Positions 37,901 to 43,964 of a stretch of DNA of 64,000 bases are shown one piece after another; position 1 is the first letter of the stretch; the number at the start of each line of letters is the position of its first letter. The notes under the pieces are model-generated. The model worked only from the letters and a program-made list of their open reading frames with translations, had not been told where the DNA came from and did no database searches. Source of the stretch: Hyposmocoma kahamanoa (lineage: Eukaryota > Arthropoda > Insecta > Lepidoptera > Cosmopterigidae); contig NW_020654422.1 in assembly GCF_003589595.1 (NCBI RefSeq), forward strand, positions 17,124,951-17,188,950. The letters are read 5' to 3'. The position numbers were made by a program, and so were the translations under genes.

Positions 37901-38284
37901 ATTATTGTGTATTCAATAAAACTTCTATAAATAAATTAAATTTTAGTGTAAGGTTAATTTCTTTAAAAACTAGGTATAATCAACAAAAGTAGCAAGTCCT
38001 TTACCATTCACGAGAACAGCAAGTCTAAATGTCATATAGTTATTGAACAATGGCGCTTATCAAGATATGCATGATACATAGTAAACATACTTATCTTAAA
38101 CAAACAAGGCATGTCATTTACAGAACTTGAAGTTGTCATGGAAACATTATCTCTGATTTTGAAGACGGGCACAATAACAGTAAACAAGTTTTCGGCACTT
38201 ACCGCTTCGGTGTGTATTGGGTGTACAGCGAACAAGATGGCGGCAACGAAACTGGCGAACTCTGGCAGGAACATCGCGCACACT
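10100..38284 (-). CDS. Tmtc3: TMTC3-like transmembrane O-mannosyltransferase with TPR repeats (10 exons, N-terminus not found)
   Basis: Ten exons in transcript order: 38203-38284, 23767-23866, 23234-23349, 21987-22204, 17746-17950, 17336-17599, 16768-17253, 15733-15919, 12414-12694, 10100-10417. They sum to 2257 nt, one phase-completing base plus 751 codons and a stop, with every intron phase compatible. TMTC proteins are ER multi-pass GT-C enzymes; TMTC1-4 O-mannosylate cadherins. Visible features are the [16 protein letters not shown] signature (residues 21-36), [10 protein letters not shown] (about 79-88), a DUF1736 block ending near [12 protein letters not shown] (about 249-260), at least eight hydrophobic segments before residue 330, and roughly nine TPRs after it. 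The last TPRs and [12 protein letters not shown] resemble TMTC3 more than TMTC1/2/4. Human TMTC3 is about 915 residues, so about 110-130 N-terminal residues are missing. No frameshift or internal stop was seen. The gene converges with the HMG-box gene. Confidence 0.9.
10654..10757 (-). repeat. Family B tRNA-like SINE fragment
   Basis: The reverse complement carries the tRNA-like part: TTAG and GTCTGGCACGG, then GAAGACGTCGATTCGAATCC (B-box-like) and the tail TTTGTATTAATAAT. It lies head to head with the next copy. Confidence 0.65.
10760..11038 (+). repeat. Family B tRNA-derived SINE
   Basis: The head contains TGGCGCTACGGCTAAAAAGT. The tRNA-like part has an A-box-like TGGCTTAGTTGG and a B-box-like GTTCGAATTCGG. 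The tail reads ATAACAAACTAGTGGAG, ending at TATCAATTCAATAAAA. It lies in the last TMTC3 intron. About ten relatives occur in the window. Confidence 0.7.
11315..11536 (+). CDS. Small ORF with a C/H motif resembling half an AN1 zinc finger
   Basis: A 73-residue frame in the last TMTC3 intron, opposite strand. Residues 33-52 read [21 protein letters not shown]-x2-C-x4-C-x2-H-x5-S-x-C, the pattern of the C-terminal half of an AN1 finger with the last His replaced by Ser. An internal GTAAGTG (11396) could be a splice donor. It is probably a decayed exon or a retro- or transposon-borne fragment; no function is claimed. Confidence 0.25.
   Translation: MSLQFEDDLQHIAINYSAHEQQSISKGVSVYYCAKCNKTYCLEHRSPNFSSCDKKLKADFNSQKYEDIFFLRV
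11700..12015 (+). repeat. Family F fold-back repeat, interrupted
   Basis: The parts ATTTAAATGGGACCAATACC and GTCGAATTGAGAAGCTCC ... GAAGTTGGTT match the repeats at 22365 and 51485. About 140 bp (11818-11960) of unrelated sequence separates them. The family has ends related to AACCGACTTCAAAAAAGG in inverted orientation. Confidence 0.55.
12047..12130 (+). repeat. Family B SINE tail fragment
   Basis: ATAACAAACTAGTGGAGTAA and AATAAAAATTTAAT match only the 3' part of family B. Confidence 0.55.
12159..12385 (+). repeat. Family C tRNA-derived SINE
   Basis: The head is tRNA-like: CTGTGGCCGAACG (A-box position), CGGACTGCCGCG, then GGTTCGATTCCCCGGCCGGG (B box). The body includes CCATGGCACCCGCGACACAG and the tail GAGTGTGTGCGTTATTATAA. 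Relatives are at 29214-29425, 29685-29745 and 32107-32185. It sits 28 nt from the splice donor of the TMTC3 exon at 12414. Confidence 0.7.
12414..12694 (-). CDS. Tmtc3: TMTC3-like exon, TPR repeats
   Basis: Two bases complete an Ala codon; 93 codons follow. TPRs: [40 protein letters not shown] and [20 protein letters not shown], each followed by the usual helix B and a Pro near position 32 (LKPDF, RHHPDH). The donor AGT/GTAAGT lies only about 28 nt from a tRNA-like SINE (12159-12385) in the intron. Confidence 0.93.
12870..12953 (+). repeat. LINE/SINE 3' end with poly(A)
   Basis: GCGCCACTTTCCACTTAACA followed by TCAGGTGGAG, TTTGCCTGTCAGG and a 20-A tail. The CTTAACATCAGGTG...TTTGCC ending is a common 3' terminus of insect poly(A) retroelements. 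Confidence 0.6.
12971..13017. repeat. Perfect palindrome with 20-bp arms
   Basis: GTTTAAATATGTTTAGGTAA pairs exactly with its reverse complement at 12998-13017 across a 7-nt loop. Confidence 0.8.
13124..14333 (+). pseudogene. DD34D mariner transposase, broken
   Basis: Starts [17 protein letters not shown] at 13124 and ends ANGEYFEKL before TAG at 14331. The catalytic triad is visible: VTGDETWIY (13753 region), [11 protein letters not shown] (14023 region) and SPDLAPCDF, with 34 residues between the second and third Asp. [10 protein letters not shown] and [12 protein letters not shown] are typical mariner blocks. The gene is dead: a 172-bp inverted-repeat insertion (13171-13342) splits it near residue 17, a stop follows near 13497, and frameshifts lie near 13640 and 13890. 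It lies in a TMTC3 intron, opposite strand. Terminal repeats were not resolved. Confidence 0.85.
13171..13342. repeat. Inverted-repeat MITE inserted in the mariner gene
   Basis: TAAGGGTCGTATTCTAGAAC at the left pairs with its reverse complement at 13323-13342; pairing continues with mismatches inward (CTCTACTCCATGCTCAAGTC). Removing it restores an open mariner frame (FK then [11 protein letters not shown]). TTAA on the left and TTA on the right suggest a TTAA-type target. Confidence 0.75.
14390..15725. other. Intron sequence without recognised genes; TA microsatellite
   Basis: AT-rich TMTC3 intron. A (TA)n run lies at 15122-15147. A phrase near 14930-14960 (AACCCGATTTAAAACCCGTG) resembles low-complexity repeat. 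Nothing else was supported. Confidence 0.4.
15733..15919 (-). CDS. Tmtc3: TMTC3-like exon, TPR repeats
   Basis: Encodes [20 protein letters not shown] then [20 protein letters not shown] and a Leu/Arg-rich helix ending LLDKD plus one base. It completes the TPR begun by PDIYYN in the previous exon. The acceptor is TTCTTTCAG and the donor G/GTAAGT. Confidence 0.92.
16262..16410 (-). repeat. LINE reverse-transcriptase C-terminal fragment
   Basis: The - strand frame reads [20 protein letters not shown] and GYVCGSMH. This resembles the YNNAFRALLGLPR-x-SAS-MF block found after the reverse transcriptase domain in many insect non-LTR elements. Short and decayed. Confidence 0.5.
16480..16712 (-). repeat. 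Family D tRNA-derived SINE
   Basis: On the - strand: GTAGCCTAATAG (A-box-like), then GGGTTCGAATCCGGGCTCGC (B box), then GCCCAGCTGTGGGACGTAC and a tail GGGTTGATGACGATGAT. Central GTGCCCAGC-GTGGGACG and a GATGAT-type tail are widespread in moth and butterfly SINEs. Confidence 0.65.
16768..17253 (-). CDS. Tmtc3: TMTC3-like exon, first four TPR repeats
   Basis: 162 codons in phase 0 at both ends. Four TPR motifs are visible: [20 protein letters not shown], then [20 protein letters not shown], then [20 protein letters not shown], then [20 protein letters not shown]. Each has the usual W4/L7/G8/Y11/A20/F24/A27/P32-like spacing. In TMTC proteins these repeats face the ER lumen and carry protein-protein contacts. 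Splice sites are TTCTTGCAG and AAT/GTAAGT. Confidence 0.95.
17336..17599 (-). CDS. Tmtc3: TMTC3-like exon, last membrane helices
   Basis: Encodes 88 residues: [20 protein letters not shown], then [20 protein letters not shown], a basic loop (KKRAK), a strong helix ([19 protein letters not shown]) and [27 protein letters not shown] is strongly conserved in the family. The sequence leads directly into the TPR domain. Splice sites are ATTTTCAG and AAG/GTAAAG. The next intron is only 82 nt. Confidence 0.93.
17746..17950 (-). CDS. Tmtc3: TMTC3-like exon, DUF1736 core
   Basis: Encodes [20 protein letters not shown] then [13 protein letters not shown], followed by [20 protein letters not shown]. 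The [20 protein letters not shown] block is the core of DUF1736, found only in TMTC proteins. Two membrane helices are evident. The acceptor CTTATAG and donor ATG/GTAAAT flank it, and it ends on a codon boundary. Confidence 0.92.
18150..18545 (+). repeat. CR1-type LINE C-terminal fragment and 3' end
   Basis: The frame [20 protein letters not shown] followed by [10 protein letters not shown] is the post-reverse-transcriptase tail of CR1-like LINEs (ELH-LIP). The 3' end contains TCACTTTCCATCAGGTG. A relative lies reversed at 62565-62835 (MKLHNLIPPF). Confidence 0.65.
18597..19013 (+). repeat. CR1-type LINE C-terminal fragment and 3' end, copy 2
   Basis: Frames give [18 protein letters not shown] and [20 protein letters not shown] then [10 protein letters not shown], the classic CR1 C-terminus. 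Next come the 3' end shared with 5875-6020 and an A/T tail. The frames are no longer continuous. Confidence 0.75.
19269..19435 (-). repeat. Family A repeat, truncated
   Basis: Poly(T), AATATTAAGTGATGGTACGA and the following 130 bp match family A; similarity stops near 19435. Confidence 0.6.
19663..19800 (-). repeat. LINE 3' UTR fragment
   Basis: GAATAGAATAAGCTTTATTG, then CACAATCGGCGGCC-TATCG and GCGATCTTTTCCAGGCAACC. This reverse-oriented ending is familiar from Jockey-like LINE 3' UTRs in Lepidoptera. No coding part remains. Confidence 0.5.
19958..20065. repeat. Interlocking inverted repeats
   Basis: Arm A (about 19960-19979) pairs with 20007-20027 (TATCACGAGTATATTCTATA). Arm B (19990-20008, ATACACACATTACATTATA) pairs with 20047-20065. 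The arms alternate A-B-A'-B', a pseudoknot-like order rather than nested hairpins. Confidence 0.7.
20086..20205 (+). repeat. Family B SINE head only
   Basis: GATGGCGCTACGGCTAAAAA and CAACAAGCACATAGAAAAAT match the head of family B; the tRNA-like part is missing. Confidence 0.55.
20800..20990. repeat. Copy of the repeat that hosts the 509-700 MITE
   Basis: GCGCACTACGTCCGATT, TCCGAAATGTCA and TCTCGAATCCGAGA correspond to 487-505 and 701-745. GGAACG-ATGCGAATCG-ATGCA also recurs at 21939-21962, so this is an uninterrupted relative. Confidence 0.5.
21129..21910 (-). mobile_element. Retroelement fragment flanked by a 13-bp direct repeat
   Basis: ACTGTCCATGATC occurs at 21129-21141 and 21898-21910, consistent with a target-site duplication. 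The 756 bp between are much richer in GC than the surroundings. A - strand frame reads [20 protein letters not shown] then RRAHFPLRI, resembling the start of the zinc-knuckle region of retroelement gag-like proteins (C-x-C-RRAH-PLR), and is soon interrupted. The element lies in a TMTC3 intron. Class was not determined. Confidence 0.55.
21987..22204 (-). CDS. Tmtc3: TMTC3-like exon, loop and membrane helix before DUF1736
   Basis: The exon begins in phase 0 after TTGTCTACAG and encodes 72 codons plus two bases. A variable Gly/Ser/Trp-rich loop of about 35 residues is followed by a helix ([20 protein letters not shown]) and [19 protein letters not shown], the conserved F-x-DNPA stretch at the start of the DUF1736 region. 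The donor is AG/GTTTGT. The split Arg codon joins perfectly to [15 protein letters not shown] in the next exon. Confidence 0.87.
22365..22570 (+). repeat. Family F fold-back repeat
   Basis: Starts near AAAAAAACCGACCTTAACCT and ends TTTTTTGAAGTCGGTTAAAA. The ends are inverted versions of ACCGACTT. The interior TCATCAAAATTGGTTCACAA and GTCGAATTGAGAACCTCC recurs at 11.7, 37.4, 51.5 and 53.5 kb. Confidence 0.65.
22596..22948. repeat. Compound microsatellite with an assembly gap
   Basis: A (CT)n block is followed by alternating (ACGC)n and (CA)n blocks. Ten N at 22889-22898 mark a gap of unknown true size inside (ACGC)n. The long frames here in several phases are artefacts of the 4-bp and 2-bp repeats. 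Confidence 0.95.
23234..23349 (-). CDS. Tmtc3: TMTC3-like exon with KEQGITV motif
   Basis: Two bases complete an Asp codon, then 38 codons encode [20 protein letters not shown] followed by [18 protein letters not shown]. The KEQG-T motif between two hydrophobic stretches is a family hallmark. The acceptor TTTCCAG is good. The donor AAG/GTGGGA is the weakest in the gene, but it gives the phase needed by the next exon. Confidence 0.85.
23767..23866 (-). CDS. Tmtc3: TMTC3-like exon with TGVVGRAE motif
   Basis: Encodes [20 protein letters not shown], then a short basic stretch (ARAASRRRC) and one base of the next codon. [11 protein letters not shown] is almost invariant in TMTC proteins and directly continues HPIHTEA of the preceding exon. 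The acceptor CACGCAG and donor CAG/GTATGG both fit consensus. The hydrophobic run after the motif is a probable membrane helix. Confidence 0.9.
23867..25420. other. Large TMTC3 intron, left part, no gene seen
   Basis: AT-rich sequence. A TTTA microsatellite lies at 25103-25118. The frame at 24667-25011 has no recognisable features and is likely chance. Confidence 0.4.
25421..25930 (+). repeat. Family B SINE split by a MITE
   Basis: The left part carries CCGTGGCTTAGTTGGTATAG and ATCTTTGTATTAATAATT; the right part resumes ATTACAATCTAGTGGAGTAA. The element at 25562-25843 sits exactly at the TAATTA in the SINE tail. Confidence 0.7.
25562..25843. repeat. MITE with 40-bp terminal inverted repeats and a G-poor core
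   Basis: GTAGCTAGGCGTTGGTGGTT at the left and its near-exact complement at the right; arms run about 40 bp with a few mismatches. TA on both sides fits a TA target duplication. The interior, about 25610-25800, is strikingly poor in G on the + strand (long A/C runs). Confidence 0.8.
25952..26285 (+). repeat. Family B SINE, full-length copy
   Basis: Contains the head GGTCCTGGTAGCTCTAAAG, the middle AAAGTCGTTAAAAACCAAAA, tRNA-like TGGCTTATTTGGCATAGCG and GGTTCGAATCCGGCCGGAT, and the tail AATTAGTGGAGTAAT. A local duplication (GCGTCTAGCGTCTAGCG) sits in the tRNA-like part. Confidence 0.7.
26286..27435 (+). repeat. RTE-like LINE fragment in otherwise empty intron
   Basis: Only 26740-26850 is supported: [16 protein letters not shown] resembles the VKVAG-NW-R-AQ-R block near the C-terminus of RTE-like and related LINEs. 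The same block is found at 44690-44760. The rest shows no feature. Confidence 0.4.
27436..27618 (-). repeat. Family A repeat
   Basis: A reversed copy: TGATATCAAGCCACGGGAAG through TTGACAAGTCCCACGTGTCT. Confidence 0.65.
27745..28655. mobile_element. About 900-bp element with 65-bp inverted ends
   Basis: CCTGGTTTATGTCCACGTCC (27776 region) and TTGCCTTCGTT at the left have reverse complements at 28584-28650. The arms are about 65 bp with scattered mismatches. Inside are a tandem pair of TGTATAATGTAAG units (27910-27990) and a reversed tRNA-like SINE (28245-28480). No transposase frame is visible, so a non-autonomous DNA transposon is likely. Confidence 0.6.
28245..28480 (-). repeat. tRNA-like SINE related to family B
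   Basis: On the - strand: TATAGTTCAGATGGTAAGAG (A-box region) then CTGGTTTGAGTCCAATCAA (B-box region) and GGAATTTTTG. The head GCGCCACCTGTAAGAAAG corresponds to the GGCGCTACGGC head of family B, but the tRNA-like part differs. Confidence 0.5.
29214..29425 (-). repeat. Family C SINE, reversed
   Basis: CGCACACACTCATAGTCCCG, GCCATGGACCTACACATAGA and CAACCGTTCGGCCTCGGAGG mirror the copy at 12159. Confidence 0.65.
29462..29578 (+). repeat. Family A repeat fragment
   Basis: GGTGAAATTACAGGCACATG through CCCTCAGATTTAAAGCTGTG. A (TA)n run follows at 29579-29597 and a family C tail fragment at 29685-29745. Confidence 0.6.
30230..30443 (+). repeat. Family A repeat
   Basis: AAATTGCAGGCACATGGGAC, CAGACGCACGACTTGTTCGT and ACTTGGTATCATAAAATG. 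The two frames spanning it on both strands are repeat-derived. Confidence 0.65.
30450..31584. other. TMTC3 intron, no feature seen
   Basis: AT-rich sequence without long frames, repeats shared with the rest of the window, or splice-flanked exon candidates. Confidence 0.4.
31585..31875 (-). repeat. Jockey-type LINE C-terminal fragment
   Basis: The - strand frame reads [20 protein letters not shown] then GTIDCPE, matching LEKRRQIADLVFLRKIASG in the LINE at 60730-60780. Sequence past the stop still resembles the family ([11 protein letters not shown]). Truncated at both ends. Confidence 0.65.
32107..32185 (+). repeat. Family C SINE head fragment
   Basis: TTTAACTGCCTCTGTGGCTG, GCCGGACTGCCACGCGGAGA and CGGGTTAGATTC match the tRNA-like head only. 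Confidence 0.6.
32340..37434. other. Large TMTC3 intron, right part, no gene seen
   Basis: Five kilobases of AT-rich sequence. A LINE-tail-like AACTCAAACTCAAAATAACC lies near 34475. Short frames (33825, 36584, 36812) lack any recognisable motif. Confidence 0.4.
37440..37870. repeat. Family F element, both inverted ends, with nested family A piece
   Basis: The left end AACCGATTTCAGAAAAGGAT is the inverse of the right end GTTTTTTGAAATCGGTTAA. A family A fragment (37729-37778) is inserted near the right end. Inside is a 13-bp perfect hairpin, ATTCATCCCCTAG and CTAGGGGATGAAT (37615-37647). Confidence 0.6.
37884..37925. repeat. Palindrome derived from family B tails
   Basis: AAGTTTTATTGAATA and TATTCAATAAAACTT flank about 20 nt. 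The arms match the 3' terminus of family B SINEs, suggesting two tails inserted in opposite directions. Confidence 0.5.
38203..38284 (-). CDS. Tmtc3: TMTC3-like, most upstream exon recognised
   Basis: The 82-nt exon completes one codon and then encodes 27 residues, [20 protein letters not shown] followed by HPIHTEA. This is a membrane helix followed by the conserved luminal HPIHTEAV signature of TMTC proteins. The acceptor is TTGTTCGCAG (38285 upward) and the donor GTAAGT begins at 38202. The start phase requires two bases from an upstream exon, so the gene continues to the right. The following intron is about 14.3 kb, the longest in the gene. Confidence 0.88.
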
Positions 38285-38599
38285 CTGCGAACAATAAATA
38301 GGTCACTCGGTTAAGCAGATATGAATTCGAAAACCAAATTCTTATTCCCTACTTCTTTACGTCACCGTTATAATGTATTATCAGCTAGAGCTCGGAAATG
38401 TACATGTAGTGGTATTTGTGTAAATTTGTGGTTATTAATAATTAGATACGTATGTAACGTTGTTCTAATCCCAAAGAAAGTAACTAAAGCATTTGTGTTT
38501 TTTGGTAGCAGTAGAGATCCTTGTAAAAGAATTCGTCCAGGGAAGTACTAGTACGTAGCAAGTACCTTACCTATTTTTACAAGCCTTACCTAGCATTAC

Positions 38600-38797
38600 T
38601 GCGTTCCGGTTTTGAAGGATAAGAGTGTGGGTGAAATTACAGGCACATAGGACTTGTCAATTTATGTCTCAAGGTAACAAGCGCAGTGTCAGTACCCATC
38701 AGATCTTTGCGATTCAAAGCTCTGAGTGGCGCTGCAACAGGCGTGTAGCTTACCACGCAACTTGCTCGCCCCGTCACTTGATATTATAAAAAAAAAT
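38600..38797 (+). repeat. Family A repeat
   Basis: CTGCGTTCCGGTTTTGAAGG through CCCCGTCACTTGATATTATA and an A-tail. A second small reversed piece (ATAAGTTGACAAGTCCCATG) follows at 38915-38955. Confidence 0.65.
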
Positions 38798-38959
38798 TCA
38801 AAAACGTTCTAATAGAACCGTGATTTGTACTGCAAAAAACGCACATTCATACAAACGCAAATCGAATTCTACACAATGAAAAACGTGCACGACAAAGCCA
38901 TGTGATCAGGGGGTGAGATATAAGTTGACAAGTCCCATGTGCCTATAATTTCAGGGTAC

Positions 38960-40430
38960 AGACAATCCAGATAAGCCCAGATTCAATACCTATTTTAGTA
39001 TTACCCGTATTAAATGTATATAAGAAACATATTTACAAAAATGTGTACTTTTATATCCATAGAAAAAAATGACACAAATGTGTAAATTTTATATATAAAT
39101 ATAATGTAACGTAAATACATAAAAATTTACATTTACAGCTTAAACGGAAAAGTAAACAAACAAGAACAAATGTAAAGAGATAAAAATATCATATTACATT
39201 TGTAACAATAACAATATGGCAGACAAACACACACAGACAAACAAATAAACACAATATTCCGACCAAAATCAATTTACGAAAGTTTATGTTTTTGATCTTG
39301 TTGAGAGCCGCACTAGACATATGGAGCTCATAATGACAACTTCTGGATCCCTTAAGTCGTGAAACAAATTGTCAAACAACCTGAATTCGACTCTGTAGTC
39401 CTTATACTAAATGTGTCATATGGGTTCCTCAAAGTTTCGCCATCCATAACGGATCCTAACTATACCCGGTCTATCGGTAAACAAAACCCTTACATTATTA
39501 TATTTTAGTTTTGAATTTGTTGTCTTAAAATTGATTGCTCTTTTAACATGGAACATTGAATATGGAATTTTGTCGTAAGTCTTTTGTTATTCTCGATTTT
39601 TAAATTCCGAATTCAATCATTTTGAGGAATGGTAATACCATTACGCAAAATGATAATTATCATTCTATAATAACAGTTTGTGGTAATGTTTTTTTTATTA
39701 AATACGTAATAAAGAAAAAGTTTTGTGGAAAGTTGGTATACTAGGTATTATCTTTTCATGTATGTATTTATTTGGGTAGTACTTATTATCTTTAGTGGAT
39801 TTGTATCAACATGATTTTATAGTTAAATTTATTAAACTATGAAAATTTAAATTTAATATGTTAGGGTGTACAAAAAACAAATAAAACCTTTGGTTTTTAT
39901 ATGAATATGTATAAATAATCGGTATTTTAAATTTACTACTAATTAAGTTATAAAGCAAATAGAGTTTGTAGAATTAATGAGAGGAAAGTATGTTTTAGCT
40001 TGGATCGTTATTCAGTTGTTAACGTAAGTAGAAGTTATCAACTGGGCCACAACGTTCCTATTTCTTTGTTCGAAAGCCAGGTCAACTTTCCACACTCCTC
40101 TCGCGTGTTTAGTTTCACTTTAATTAGAAACGTATAAGGTTTTTTTCAACCTCTCGTGACCGCCGTCGTTCGCAACGTTGTTTAATAGAGCTGTGTTTAA
40201 AAAGCGCATTATAAAACACCAGTTAAAAAGTATTTTTGCACTTGCACGGCTTCACCATTACAGTAACGATGTATAGACGTATTGTATAGTAGCACTTCAC
40301 ACACCGAGTGCGACGCCCGTTTAAAAGCGATCTCATGCCGCTTTCCGTATGTAGAGCTCCTACGAAGATCTTTTTTTAAAGTGACCTTAGAACGCTGATG
40401 AGTACTTTGGTGTTATCAATAATAGTATTA
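38960..40430. other. No gene seen
   Basis: AT-rich sequence upstream of the last recognised TMTC3 exon, where its N-terminal exons might lie; none was recognised. No repeat shared with the rest of the window was noted. Confidence 0.4.
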
Positions 40431-40434
40431 ATAA

Positions 40435-40665
40435 GATGTGGCACCTAGTGGTAAGTGACACATCTACCCATAATAGTTGCAGGACCAATCAGAGCTTTAA
40501 ATCCCAAAGATCTACGGAACACTAGCACTACGCCCGTCACATAAGTTGATAAGTCTCATATGCCTGTAATTTCATCAGTACAGCTTATATTATTACTTGA
40601 CAGCCGAAATAAGGTGACAGTCCTTCCCTGGACGTACTTCTACTACTACTAAATGATGGCTATGC
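40435..40665 (-). repeat. Family A repeat
   Basis: GGCACCTAGTGGTAAGTGAC through TCCCTGGACGTACTTCTACT. Another reversed piece (CCTGCTCGACGGCAGAAATA) lies at 40850-40935. Confidence 0.6.
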
Positions 40666-41180
40666 GAAATACCCTCAGATGTTATTCTGCCGTAGTCGAA
40701 TAGCCATAGAAGTCGTATAAAAGTGATTTACACTCATTGTGTCAGCATGATGATCTATGGTCCCAACTATCTACTTGAGGATGACAAATAAGTAAAATAT
40801 ATTGCGAAATATTACCTCAAAGAAGGTATATTTGTTAATGAATTCGTATCACACACAATGCTCACATTCCTGCTCGACGGCAGAAATAAGTTAGTTAGTG
40901 GCAGCACTTTCCAGGACGAATTTCATAGGTTCAAAATTGTGTACGGAATAATTTTCTGGGTTAATGCAATAAATGTGAAGAGAGTGTTCCTAGCGCAAGA
41001 GAATGTATTAGCGCAGTGTGTGGTTTAAAACGAACAGACAGTTGAAGGCCTTATTTAAAGAAACATACATAGATTACTAACGTTAACAATTCTTTATGTA
41101 TCTAACACCGCAGGTTTCATCAGACGCAATCCAAAATTCTTTAAGTATTATAATAATAATAAACCTGACAGCGTAGGTGG

Positions 41181-41214
41181 CAGATCTGTCCTTATACATA
41201 TAAGGACAGATCTG
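41181..41214. repeat. Perfect 15-bp hairpin with 4-nt loop
   Basis: CAGATCTGTCCTTAT, loop ACAT, then the exact complement. Confidence 0.8.
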
Positions 41215-42309
41215 ATAAGAACAGTATTATTGCAATGAGTGCCAAGATTTATAATAAATCTATCTGGCTAGTCAATATAATTTTAAATGGCTTTGATGAT
41301 TTTGAATAACAGTCAAAGTGTTGAATCAATCACTGTGGAAAATATATCACGATTCCTAAACATTCCCATGACAGAAAAAAAACATAAACTTACCTCAAAA
41401 TTTCAGAAGAAAACTGCTGTATTCAAATAATAACCTCGTGTAGTCCAGGTACTATACAATTCTTAGGCAATAGGTTGGGAGATAGAATCTCAAGCTAGGT
41501 TAGATCTGTGCTACGCGGGAACAAATAGTTAAACGAAACTTGTAAAAAAAATGAAAGAGAGGGGAAGAAGCTAAAGAAAAATAGTACCGCGTCAACATGA
41601 GGTTACATTAACTCATACTAATGTCGTCTAGCCGTTATAATAACAGTATCTGTAGACCGGGAAATTCGCAAGTAAACCCTAGATTTATTTGTCAACCTTG
41701 CGCGCCCGCTCTAAACTCAATTAAATTGCAAATTGGCAGATTTATGTAACAATGGGATCGCAGTTCCAAAGATGATGGATGACTTTCATTATTCCCAAAT
41801 TACGCACTTAATTTTAAAAGCTTTATCGCAGCAAAGACATACAAAAATAGCCCGTTAATAAAAACAAGAAAGAGAAGTAAAACAAAGTGACTCCTAAAAA
41901 ATGGTCCGCAAGAAAAGTAATTTAATTTTACTTTAGAACAGGTGGAATGTATTTTTTGTGCGGCGTGCAGGGGAGGAGTGTCAATAATTTGGCAAGTTTA
42001 TTCAGAGTCGCCGCCAAGTGGTGTCCGGCCGCGGCACTAGAACACCAACTAATTGAGACTAGCGTCGGCAAGGTGGTCCGACTAACTTCTCTTGGAATTA
42101 AGACAGTCGTTAACGACTTTTTGCGAAACTTGTGAAATCTCTCGCGGAGTTACCGGAGCAACATTTATAGGTAGTTTGTTGAGCTACGTGGCGTAATGAG
42201 CCCCGTCGGAAACTCGATATACGCTTGGAGGATATTTCACAGTTATTTATTTATTTATAGTAAAAGTTCGTAACTTAAATATAGTGCATTCGAATATCCA
42301 TAGAGCGCC
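41215..42309. other. No gene seen; GC-richer patch at 41960-42200
   Basis: The patch around 42000-42180 (GTGGTGTCCGGCCGCGGCAC) has higher GC than its surroundings and one short frame, but no recognisable protein and no matching splice sites. Confidence 0.35.
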
Positions 42310-42978
42310 TTGTGAGAGAGTTCGTCCAGGGAAGTACTGCCTCATGTCTTTTGTCCTGCAAGCAGTAATGTGAGCGTCACTGCGTTCCGGTTTCGAAGGG
42401 AATTACAGGCACATGGGACTTGTCAGCTTCTCAGAGTGTCAGGCGCAGTGGCAGTACCCTTCCAATCTTTGTGATTTAAAGCTCTGACTGGCATTGCAAC
42501 TGTTATTATGGACAGGCGTAGTGTTGGGTTATGGAAAAATTTCCATTTCAAAAAATCAATTTTTTTTTATAAAAATACACATTTTTCCGGATATTTTTTC
42601 CAATGTTTTCCTTTATGTTCACACCTGTCAAAAATTGAAGTTACTGAACGAAAACAATGGAGCTATTAAAATAGTTTTTTTCGCTATTGTGAAATCACAA
42701 GTCTCGTTTTTATATAAGTGGTTTTAGCTAAACAAGTTTGTTTTATAATTCAACCTAAATAAAACTTCAAAAGATATTTTTAAACGTAGAACATAATAGG
42801 AGCCTTTGCAATTATATTTTTCAAATTTTTTAAACTTTTCAATTTTGTCGGAAATTTTTCGGAAAAAAATTCCGTTATTTTAAAAATTTTTCAGATAATT
42901 ACCAAACAGTAGACATACGTGTCATTTACCATCAGGTGCACGACTTGTTCGTGCCGTCATTTAGTATTATAAAAAAAA
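42310..42978 (+). repeat. Family A repeat split by a 400-bp insertion
   Basis: The first part is AGAGTTCGTCCAGGGAAGTA through TATTATGGACAGGCG; the second resumes CATTTACCATCAGGTGCACG with the poly(A) end. Between them (about 42517-42915) lies AT-rich DNA with opposed TTTCCAT/AAATTTTTC runs. Confidence 0.6.
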
Positions 42979-43964
42979 ATGTTGCATTATGCACAAACAA
43001 TGCTTGATTATTTTAAACTGTCGTTTTTCAGGTATTTTCAAAACAAATTTTTCAGTTGCAGTCAAATTATACACTGCGCTGTTAAAAGGTTTTATTTTGT
43101 GATACAATTACGATTCAGGTGAGACACATACATTAGGTTTAAAGTTTCCAAGTCGCAGCACTGTTTCCCAGGTTTCAGGTAATGTTTCAAATTTAATGCC
43201 AGATGTTAATGTTTAAGATGTTCCACTTCAACTAGAACAAGGAGTAGCACTCACCCGAGGGACAGAAGCCCTCGATTTATGTACTTACAACAGATTTCAA
43301 AACATCTTTCAGCTAAGTAACGTAGCCAAGTTTCGTGCTTGAAAATAAAATTGAAAGCATGCTTTCAGGAAAACGGGATAAATTGCGAATATATTTTATA
43401 AAACAACAAGACTATAACTGTATTTCCTCAGCAAAAACCAGTAACAGTTTTAACAAAATAAATAAATTTTTAGTGACTGTAGAACTCCTTATTATTTCTG
43501 CCGCCAAGCTAATGCTGCCTCAGTATCCTCAAATGTTTGTTTTACCTAGTAATCTAGGAGTTAGAGTTTGCACCTTGCCTAGTTTTAGTTTTAGTTATTG
43601 CAACTTTTAGCACGTTCATTGTTACTTTAAATTAGTCTATAAGCGTCATTGTTGTAATACTCGAGGTTCTTCTTGTACCACTTTAGACTACACAATAAAT
43701 TAGTTCCAGTAAGACTGCCTTTTACTTTTCCTTCAGTAGCGCGCATATGTCTAGGCTGGGCTGCCTATGACATGAACCTCAAATGGCGGAAATTTGAGCA
43801 ATGAGTCCTCAAAAATATGCTGACTGAGCCGAATTATATATCCTGACAAGCCAAACAGTGCAAAAGCTACAGGTCACCCAGAGAGCTATGGAACGGGCTA
43901 TGTTGTGTATCTATCTCCGAGATCTGATTGGGAGGTAAACGATGCGTTGCACTGAGGACTTTGT
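42979..43964. other. No gene seen
   Basis: Mixed sequence; short frames without recognisable motifs. Confidence 0.35.
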
